A stretch of DNA of 8,860 bases from DAOTVC01 sp034437215 (GTDB lineage Bacteria > Chloroflexota > Anaerolineae > B4-G1 > SLSP01). Numbering within the stretch: position 1 is the first letter of the stretch; each line of letters starts with the position of its first letter. The stretch spans positions 1-8,860 of the forward strand of contig DAOTVC010000118.1 of assembly GCA_034437215.1 (NCBI GenBank). Direction: 5' to 3'. The notes beneath the pieces are model-generated. The model worked only from the letters and a program-made list of their open reading frames with translations. It ran no database searches and had not been told where the DNA came from. The translations under genes were made by a program, and so were the position numbers. Shown piece after piece: positions 1-4,897 of this stretch.

Positions 1-158
1 GCCCCCTGGCGCGTCTCCTCGTCCCCCCAGGGCTGGGCGGAGACCCCGCTCTCAACCGCCGCCGCCGCTACCTTCACGTCGTCACCGTAGATGCGCCGCA
101 CGACGCTCTCGGCGGCTGCCATCTTCACGGGGTTGGTCGAACCTACCACAATTTTCAC
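1..158 (-). CDS. Non-canonical purine NTP phosphatase (DUF84/YjjX-like), N-terminal part
   Basis: Only the first 52 codons are in the window; the gene runs off the left edge. The start is GTG (complement of 156-158), with AAGGAG (complement of 166-171) seven bases upstream. An in-frame GTG two codons earlier sits too close to that site. The protein begins VKIVVGSTNPVKMAAAESVV, followed by VESGVSAQPWGDEETRQGA. These are the phosphate-binding S/GTNPxK segment and the downstream SGV...QPxGDEET segment of the inosine/xanthosine triphosphatase family (YjjX, DUF84). Family members hydrolyse ITP/XTP-type deaminated nucleotides in the cytosol and so protect nucleic acids from abnormal purines. Residues 1-20 form the first strand and loop; the catalytic core beyond residue 52 is missing. 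The gene is divergent from the plus-strand cluster, separated by about 416 bases, and shows no functional link to it. The family call is confident; the exact substrate is unknown. Confidence 0.82.
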   Translation of the reverse strand, partial: MKIVVGSTNPVKMAAAESVVRRIYGDDVKVAAAAVESGVSAQPWGDEETRQG

Positions 159-194
159 ACGCACACTCCTTCGAGAGTAAACCGAGTAAGATGT

Positions 195-224
195 GAGGAG
201 AGAGAAGGGAGGAGGGAGAAGGGA
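195..224 (+). repeat. 30-nt uninterrupted purine tract
   Basis: All 30 bases are A or G, in GAG/GGGA-type units, including GGGAGGAGGGAGAAGGG near the right end (three GGG runs and one GG). It lies in the leader or promoter region of the divergent NTPase gene, whose RNA would carry the pyrimidine complement. Such tracts can form triplex or weak G-quadruplex structure, but nothing here proves a role. Confidence 0.6.
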
Positions 225-290
225 TTGGAAACCAGGGATTAGGTCTTCCATCTCCCCCACCACACGGCATCTCTCCCTGGAAAATAAGTA

Positions 291-350
291 GGTTTGTAGT
301 AGGCGCTTCAGCGCCGTACGTTCACGGCGATAAATCGCCTACTACGAACC
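291..350. repeat. 60-bp palindromic element with two nested hairpins
   Basis: The ends are 15-base inverted repeats: GGTTTGTAGTAGGCG at 291-305 and CGCCTACTACGAACC at 336-350, with one G-T pair. Inside lie two perfect small hairpins: GGCGCT/AGCGCC (302-307 with 310-315) and GGCGAT/ATCGCC (326-331 with 334-339). The GGCG/CGCC bases of the outer stem are shared with the inner hairpins, so the single strand can fold as one long stem or as two hairpins, not fully both. The layout (two GTAGTAGGCG half-units facing each other) resembles dispersed REP/MITE-like intergenic elements, and I recall similar GTAGTAGGCG...CGCCTACTAC sequences from Chloroflexota genomes. It carries no T-run, so it is not a classical terminator. 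Confidence 0.7.
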
Positions 351-359
351 CCGTTTTCG

Positions 360-382
360 TCCTACGGTGGTGTCCCGTAGGA
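360..382. repeat. Small hairpin TCCTACGG/CCGTAGGA
   Basis: An 8-bp perfect inverted repeat (360-367 with 375-382) encloses a 7-base loop, ten bases after the larger palindrome. No T-run follows on the plus strand; on the minus strand the A-run at 398-404 lies upstream of the hairpin, so it is not a terminator for either side. It may belong to the same composite repeat element as 291-350. Confidence 0.5.
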
Positions 383-501
383 ACATGTCGACTCCTTAAA
401 AAAACCACGCTAGCTTCCGCCCATGGGCAATCTGCACCTTCCCTCAGCACGGGGGGAAGTATATGCGCACACCTCCCAGGCGTCAAAGCGGCAAAAAATC
501 C
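383..501. other. Gene-free stretch with one minor hairpin
   Basis: This is the part of the 416-base gap between the NTPase start and the regulator gene not covered by the repeats or promoter. Its only recognisable structure is the hairpin CTTCCCTC/GGGGGAAG (438-445 with 452-459, one G-T pair, 6-base loop), which has no T-run behind it. A reading frame can be drawn from the ATG at 423, but it runs across the regulator promoter, operator and coding start and has no family signature. I see no gene here. Confidence 0.5.
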
Positions 502-529
502 TTGACTTCGCCTTTTCCCATGCTATACT
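502..529 (+). promoter_or_regulatory. Sigma70-type promoter of the FadR-like operon
   Basis: The -35 is TTGACT (502-507) and the -10 is TATACT (524-529), with a 16-base spacer. TGC immediately before the -10 makes an extended -10 (TGCTATACT). Each hexamer differs from consensus by one base. Transcription would start near 536-537, at the left edge of the operator. Confidence 0.8.
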
Positions 530-535
530 TAGAGT

Positions 536-557
536 AACTGGTCAGACCACTTACCAG
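536..557 (+). promoter_or_regulatory. FadR-type operator at the transcription start
   Basis: AACTGGTCAGACCACTT (536-552) contains the perfect 11-base palindrome TGGTCAGACCA (539-549). It closely resembles the FadR operator consensus of E. coli, whose core is TGGTC-N-GACC. A further ACCAG (553-557) gives a second, wider pairing with CTGGT (538-542). The site starts at the predicted +1 and ends 10 bases before the ribosome-binding site, so bound repressor would block initiation. It faces the gene for a FadR-like protein, which implies autorepression. The same palindrome is not evident before the other genes of the window. Confidence 0.78.
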
Positions 558-574
558 AACGCGGAGGTACCGAA

Positions 575-1282
575 ATGCCCGAGTGGCACGCACCCCAACG
601 ACCCGCCGACCATGCCGAGGAGGCCCTCGTCACCGCCATCGTCGATGGCGTCTACCCACCAGGATCCACTTTGCCCGGTGAGCGCGACCTCGCCGCACAG
701 CTGGGGATCACCCGCCCGACCCTGCGTGAGACCCTGCAGCGGCTCGAACGCGACGGCTGGATAACCATCCAGCAGGGGAAGCCCACCGTCGTCCGGGACT
801 TCTGGCACGAGGGAGGGCTCAACGTCCTCGATACCCTCGTGCGCTACAATCAGAAGCTTCCACCGGGGTTCGTGACCCACCTCCTGGAGGTGCGGCTGGT
901 CATGGCGCCCGATTACACCCGCGGGGCCGTAGAGCACGACCCCCAACCCGTCATTGCACACCTCAAGAGTCACAGGGAGCTCGAGGACACCCCGGAGGCC
1001 TTCGCCGCCTTCGACTGGATGCTCCACCACACCCTCACCATCGCCTCGGGCAACCCCATCTACCCCCTCATCCTCAACGGCTTCGCCTCCTTCTACGAAC
1101 AGATGGCCTGCGTCTACTTTGCCCTGCCCCAGTCGCAGGAGAGCTCCCGCGACTTCTACCACAGGCTGCTGGAAGCGTTCGAAGCCGGGGAGAGCCGGAA
1201 AGCGGCTCAAATCGCTCGCGAGGTGATGGAGCGCAGCTGCCGTCTCTGGCAGCAGGCACGCCAGGAGCAAGAGGGGGATTGA
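575..1282 (+). CDS. fadR: FadR-like GntR-family transcriptional regulator
   Basis: 235 residues, starting at ATG 575 behind GGAGGT (563-568). The winged helix-turn-helix occupies about residues 14-72; the rest matches the all-helical acyl-CoA-binding domain (FadR_C). Compared with E. coli FadR as I remember it, the two align almost without gaps with a +2 offset. Shared blocks include PPGxxLPxER, TLRExLQRLxRDGWxTIQxGKPT and ASGNPIYxLILNG. DNA-contacting Arg35, Thr44, Arg45, Thr47, Arg49 and Gly66 correspond to R37, T46, R47, T49, R51 and G68; His65 is Gln67 and Thr46 is Pro48. In the ligand pocket Arg213, Ser219 and Trp223 are kept (R215, S221, W225), but Gly216 is Met218. FadR represses or activates fatty-acid genes and releases DNA on binding long-chain acyl-CoA. 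Here it heads an operon of glycerol-phosphate-type enzymes and has a matching operator at its own promoter. The family is nearly certain; acyl-CoA as ligand is inferred. Confidence 0.88.
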   Translation: MPEWHAPQRPADHAEEALVTAIVDGVYPPGSTLPGERDLAAQLGITRPTLRETLQRLERDGWITIQQGKPTVVRDFWHEGGLNVLDTLVRYNQKLPPGFVTHLLEVRLVMAPDYTRGAVEHDPQPVIAHLKSHRELEDTPEAFAAFDWMLHHTLTIASGNPIYPLILNGFASFYEQMACVYFALPQSQESSRDFYHRLLEAFEAGESRKAAQIAREVMERSCRLWQQARQEQEGD

Positions 1283-1289
1283 GAGAGCC

Positions 1290-1318
1290 GACTTTTGACG
1301 TTCAGACTTTAGACTTAT
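1290..1318 (+). repeat. Imperfect GACTTTA-type heptad repeat between genes
   Basis: Four units starting at 1290, 1297, 1305 and 1312 (GACTTTT, GACGTTCA, GACTTTA, GACTTAT) form a degenerate 7-8-base tandem repeat in the 52-base spacer between the regulator and the FAD enzyme. TTGACG at 1295-1300 resembles a -35 box, but no -10 lies at a proper distance, so I do not call a promoter. Confidence 0.4.
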
Positions 1319-1334
1319 CCTTGCAGGAGGTATC

Positions 1335-2927
1335 ATGAGACGTTGGAATGGTTGGGGCGATGACACCTTCACCTACGAGATCCCCGAAGGAGCATTGCAC
1401 TTCTTACACCAAGTTCTGGGAGCAGGCACACCGCCACAGGATGTGACGCTCTCCGAGATGGTGGCCCTGGTGCCGGAATCGAGGCTGCCCGAACACCCCC
1501 TCGTTACCAAGGCCGCCGAAGCGCGCGTCCGCCACGCCCGGGGGCAGAGCTTTCCCGACTGGGTCGAGATGCGAGGAGGAATGCTTACCACCTTTCCGGA
1601 CGGCGTAGCCTATCCCGAAAGTGGGTCGGAGGTACAGGTGCTCCTCGAATACGCCCGCCAGGAGGACGTGCGCCTCATCCCCTACGGGGGCGGGACGAGT
1701 GTCGTGGGCCACATCAACCCGCTGCCGGGTGAGCGCCCCACTCTCACCGTGGACCTGGAGCGCATGAACCGCCTGCTCTACTTCGATGAGATCAGCCAGT
1801 TGGCCCGTTTCGGCGCCGGCGTGAAGGGGCCGGACCTCGAAGCACAGGCGCGGGCTCGAGGGTGCACGCTGGGCCACTTCCCCCAATCCTTCGAGTACTC
1901 CACCCTCGGGGGCTGGATCGCCACCCGCTCCAGCGGACAGCAGTCGCTGGGCTACGGGCGCATCGAGAAGCTCTTCGCCGGAGGGCGGATGGAGACCCCG
2001 CAGGGACCGCTGGAGCTGCCGTCCCACATCCCCGCATCGGCTGCCGGCCCCGATCTGCGCGAGGTCGTGCTCGGCTCCGAGGGGCGGCTGGGCATCATCA
2101 CCGAGGCGACGGTGCGCCTCTCCCCCCTGCCCGAGAAGGAGGAGTTCCACGCCGTCTTCCTGCCCGACTTCGAGAGCGGACGCAACGCTGTGCGGAAGAT
2201 CATGCAGGCGGGCATCCCGCTCTCCATGCTGCGCTTGAGCACGGCGACGGAGACGGAGACGACGCTGGCGATGGCGGGGCACGAGTTCCTCATCGGAGGG
2301 CTGGAGAAGTACCTGGCGCTCCGGGGAGCAGGGGACGAGAAGGTGATGCTGATCGTCGGCCTCACCGGGCGCGAGGACGTCGTCAACGCGGCGCGGGGGG
2401 CGGCCTTCAACATCACCGGACAGCACGGGGGCGTCTACGCGGGCCAGACCTTCGGGAAGACCTGGCACAAGAACCGCTTCCGCACCCCCTACCTGCGCAA
2501 CAGCCTCTGGGACGCCGGCTACGCGGTGGACACCCTGGAGACGGCGACCAGCTGGCAGAGGATTCCGGAGACCGTAGCCGCCATCGAGGAGGCGCTGCGC
2601 ATGGCCCTGGTCCACCTCGATGAGTTCGTCCACGTCTTCACCCACCTCTCCCACCTCTACCCCTACGGCTCCAGCATCTACACCCAGTACATCTTCCGGC
2701 TGGCCCCCGAGCCCGAGGAGACGCTGCGACGCTGGCGCCTGCTCAAAGCGGCCGCGAGCGAGGCCATCGTCGAACAGGGCGGCACCATCAGCCACCAGCA
2801 CGGGGTGGGCATCGATCACCTCCCCTACCTGCCTGCCGAGAAAGGGGAGGTGGGCATGCAGGCTATCCAGGCCCTGGCCTTCGCCTGTGATCCTGCGGGG
2901 ATGATGAACCCGGGGAAGCTCTACTGA
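1335..2927 (+). CDS. FAD-dependent oxidase/transferase of the AGPS superfamily
   Basis: 530 residues; ATG 1335 follows AGGAGGT (1325-1331). The protein opens with WNGWG (4-8), the N-terminal signature of alkyl-dihydroxyacetonephosphate synthase. The PCMH-type FAD-binding domain carries PYGGGTSVVGH (116-126), then GHFPQSFEYSTLGGWIATR and GSEGRLGIITEA. The C-terminal cap holds R300 (in LRLSTATE, where AGPS has the substrate Arg of IRLMD), Y449 (in SIYTQY, AGPS catalytic Tyr position) and SHQHGVG (486-492). AGPS has three His in that last motif; here the middle, catalytic one is Gln488, as H487-Q488-H489. AGPS exchanges the acyl group of acyl-DHAP for a fatty alcohol; relatives such as E. coli YgcU and D-2-hydroxyacid dehydrogenases are oxidases. 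With GlpD and a kinase downstream, the substrate is probably a glycerol- or polyol-phosphate or a hydroxyacid. The superfamily is certain; the reaction is not. It follows the regulator gene by 52 bases, very likely on the same transcript. Confidence 0.85.
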   Translation: MRRWNGWGDDTFTYEIPEGALHFLHQVLGAGTPPQDVTLSEMVALVPESRLPEHPLVTKAAEARVRHARGQSFPDWVEMRGGMLTTFPDGVAYPESGSEVQVLLEYARQEDVRLIPYGGGTSVVGHINPLPGERPTLTVDLERMNRLLYFDEISQLARFGAGVKGPDLEAQARARGCTLGHFPQSFEYSTLGGWIATRSSGQQSLGYGRIEKLFAGGRMETPQGPLELPSHIPASAAGPDLREVVLGSEGRLGIITEATVRLSPLPEKEEFHAVFLPDFESGRNAVRKIMQAGIPLSMLRLSTATETETTLAMAGHEFLIGGLEKYLALRGAGDEKVMLIVGLTGREDVVNAARGAAFNITGQHGGVYAGQTFGKTWHKNRFRTPYLRNSLWDAGYAVDTLETATSWQRIPETVAAIEEALRMALVHLDEFVHVFTHLSHLYPYGSSIYTQYIFRLAPEPEETLRRWRLLKAAASEAIVEQGGTISHQHGVGIDHLPYLPAEKGEVGMQAIQALAFACDPAGMMNPGKLY

Positions 2928-2960
2928 GCCTAGCTCTACAACGAGACTTTGATCATAAAC

Positions 2961-3036
2961 GCCACCCCGAGCGGAACACAGCGGAGGCGAAGGGTCTCCC
3001 CCTCGACGGACTCGGGACAGGCGCTCGAAATGACGC
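2961..3036. repeat. Imperfect palindromic intergenic repeat
   Basis: The 129-base gap between the FAD enzyme and the GlpD gene holds a sequence whose ends pair: CGAGCG (2968-2973) with CGCTCG (3022-3027), plus an alternative CCCGAG (2966-2971) with CTCGGG (3011-3016). Its right end, CGCTCGAAATGAC, and left end, CACCCCGAGCG, recall a dispersed element of the form GTCATTTCGAGCG...CGCTCGGGGTGAC seen between genes in many bacterial genomes; that likeness is from memory. The element happens to be open in the GlpD frame, which makes the dehydrogenase look 36 residues longer than it should be. Confidence 0.5.
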
Positions 3037-3056
3037 CGACCACAAAAGGAGTACGC

Positions 3057-4805
3057 ATGTTGAGTCATAACTGGCGTGATGAGGTCTGGTCCTCTCTGGA
3101 CCGGGAGTGGGATGTGATTGTCGTGGGGGGTGGAATCACGGGCGCCGGCATTCTGCGCGAGGCCACCCGCCTGGGCTTGCGCACCCTCCTCGTCGAGCAG
3201 CAGGACTTCAGCTGGGGCACCTCCAGCCGCTCCTCGAAACTCGTCCATGGAGGCATCCGCTACCTCAAGGAGGGCAAGATCTTCCTGACCCTGGCCTCCG
3301 TGCGCGAGCGACAGCGCCTGCTGAAGGAGGGGCCCGGTCTCATCGAGCCCCTGGGCTTCCTCCTGGCGACCTACAAGGGGGACTTCCCCGGCAAGTGGAC
3401 CTACGGCGCCGGGCTCACCGTCTACGACCTCCTGGCCCTCCAGTGGAGCCACACCTACTACAGCGCCGAGGACTTCCAGATGCTGGCTCCCCACATCACC
3501 CACGAGGGGTTGGAAGGCGGGTGGCGCTACGGTGACGCCCAGACCGACGACGCGCGCCTCGTCCTGCGCATTATCTTCGAGGCCCTGAACGCCGGCGGGA
3601 CGGCCCTCAACTACGCGCGTGCCGACCACCTCGTCCGTGAGGAGGGGCAGGTCAGGGGGATCCTGCTGCGCGACCTCCTCGCCGACCGCACCACCCTCGT
3701 CCGGGGGAAGGTGATCGTCAATGCCACCGGGGCGTGGGCCGACAAGCTGCGCGCAGAGGTAGAAGCAGCGCCCCGCATCCGGCCCCTGCGGGGCAGCCAC
3801 CTCATCTTTCCCGCGTGGCGCCTTCCGGTGGCCCAGGCCATCAGCTTCCTCCACCCCGTCGACCGCCGGCCCGTCTTCATCTTCCCCTGGGAGAGCATCA
3901 CCCTCGTGGGCACGACGGACGTAGATCACGAACAGCCCCTCAACGGCGAGCCTCGCATCACCCCTGAGGAGGTCGCCTACCTGATGCAGGTCGTGGAAGC
4001 CGAGTTCCCCGCCCTCCACCTCACCCTCGACGACGTCGTCAGCACTTTTGCCGGCGTGCGCCCCGTCATCGGGACGGGCAGAGAAGATCCCTCGAAGGAG
4101 TCCCGCGATCACGTCGTCTGGGAGGAGGACGGGCTCCTCACCGTGACCGGGGGCAAGCTCACTACTTTCCGCGTCATCGCCCTCGACGCCCTCAAGGAAG
4201 TCCGGGACCGGTTGCCGGAGATGCCCGAACCGAACGAGGATCAACGCGTACTGGATGAGGTGCGCCTCTCCCCAACAGAGGCCCCCGAACTGCACGCCGC
4301 AGAGCGCGAGCGGCTGTTGGGGCGTTACGGAGCGGCAACCGGCGAGCTGGTTGCCGCTGCGGAGCCGGGCGAGCTGCGCGCCCTCTCCGGCACGGAGATC
4401 CTCTGGGCGGAGTTGCGGTGGGCGGCGCGCGCGGAGGGGGTCGTGCACCTCGACGATCTCCTGTTGCGCCGCACCCGCCTGGGCCTCCTCCTACCTGAAG
4501 GTGGAGCCGAGCTTCTCCCCCGCATCCGCACCCTCTGCCAGGCGGAGCTGGGTTGGAGCGACGAACGCTGGGAGCAGGAGGCGGCAGCTTACAGGGAGCT
4601 GTGGCGCTGCTGCTACAGCCTGCCCCCCCAGGAGAGCATCCCCGACTGGAAGTCCCCTCTCTTCCACGCTCTCGAGCGCCGGGCCGAGGCCCTCCCCCGA
4701 CGTCGCCGGAAGATCATCGCCGGTTCGACGGTGGGCGCCGCCCTCGTGGGCTTGGGCTTGCTGGCAGGCGTGCTATACTGGCAGAGTAGACAGCAGGATT
4801 CGTAG
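3057..4805 (+). CDS. glpD: FAD-dependent glycerol-3-phosphate dehydrogenase with C-terminal membrane anchor
   Basis: 582 residues from ATG 3057, which has AGGAGT (3047-3052) in front. An in-frame ATG at 2949 would add 36 residues encoded by the intergenic repeat, and the GlpD fold begins just after 3057, so the shorter start is preferred. GlpD oxidises sn-glycerol 3-phosphate to dihydroxyacetone phosphate and passes electrons to membrane quinones. The FAD fingerprint is G24-G-G-I-T-G29, with E47 ending the second strand. GTSSRSSKLVHGGIRYL (54-70) is the GlpD signature. AGVRPV with R335 and GGKLTTFR (365-372) complete the FAD and substrate site, and a DAO_C-type helical domain follows to about residue 540. 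Unusually, RRRRK (548-552) precedes a hydrophobic stretch (553-575) and a seven-residue tail. This reads as a tail anchor with the catalytic domain in the cytosol; ordinary GlpD is a peripheral protein without this segment. The kinase gene follows after 92 bases. Confidence 0.93.
   Translation: MLSHNWRDEVWSSLDREWDVIVVGGGITGAGILREATRLGLRTLLVEQQDFSWGTSSRSSKLVHGGIRYLKEGKIFLTLASVRERQRLLKEGPGLIEPLGFLLATYKGDFPGKWTYGAGLTVYDLLALQWSHTYYSAEDFQMLAPHITHEGLEGGWRYGDAQTDDARLVLRIIFEALNAGGTALNYARADHLVREEGQVRGILLRDLLADRTTLVRGKVIVNATGAWADKLRAEVEAAPRIRPLRGSHLIFPAWRLPVAQAISFLHPVDRRPVFIFPWESITLVGTTDVDHEQPLNGEPRITPEEVAYLMQVVEAEFPALHLTLDDVVSTFAGVRPVIGTGREDPSKESRDHVVWEEDGLLTVTGGKLTTFRVIALDALKEVRDRLPEMPEPNEDQRVLDEVRLSPTEAPELHAAERERLLGRYGAATGELVAAAEPGELRALSGTEILWAELRWAARAEGVVHLDDLLLRRTRLGLLLPEGGAELLPRIRTLCQAELGWSDERWEQEAAAYRELWRCCYSLPPQESIPDWKSPLFHALERRAEALPRRRRKIIAGSTVGAALVGLGLLAGVLYWQSRQQDS
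4752..4779 (+). promoter_or_regulatory. Possible internal promoter for the kinase gene
   Basis: TGCTATACT (4771-4779) inside the end of the dehydrogenase gene is identical to the extended -10 of the operon promoter at 521-529. The -35 is poor: TTGGGC (4752-4757) at 16 bases matches only the first three positions. The overlapped codons encode the membrane anchor, so the likeness may be chance. Confidence 0.25.
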
Positions 4806-4822
4806 ATCTCTACCTGCCGACT

Positions 4823-4856
4823 CGCGTGGTGCGCGTCACAGGAGGCGCGCCACGCG
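4823..4856 (+). other. 12-bp intercistronic hairpin
   Basis: CGCGTGGTGCGC (4823-4834) pairs with GCGCGCCACGCG (4845-4856) with a single G-T pair and a 10-base loop that contains AGGAG. It lies between the dehydrogenase stop and the kinase start. No T-run follows, so it is not a typical intrinsic terminator; a role in mRNA processing or in setting unequal expression of the two genes is possible. Confidence 0.6.
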
Positions 4857-4897
4857 GCACATTCTAATATGCCATCCCAACGCAGACAAGGACCAAC

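Noticed and set aside
1295..1321. A promoter in front of the FAD enzyme gene (TTGACG with TATCCT)
   Set aside because: The spacer is only 15 bases and the -10 is poor; the -35-like bases are part of a short tandem repeat.
551..1372. A 273-codon minus-strand frame over the regulator
   Set aside because: Antisense to an unmistakable FadR-like protein; it would also run through the operator and promoter region.
1404..4448. A 1014-codon open frame on the minus strand across the FAD enzyme and GlpD genes
   Set aside because: It is antisense to two genes with clear family motifs, crosses their intergenic repeat, and its product is low-complexity with no recognisable domain. Long antisense frames are expected from G+C-rich codon use.
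4823..4856. Reading the intercistronic hairpin as an intrinsic terminator
   Set aside because: No T-run follows the stem (GCACATTC instead), and a gene of the same apparent pathway lies directly downstream.
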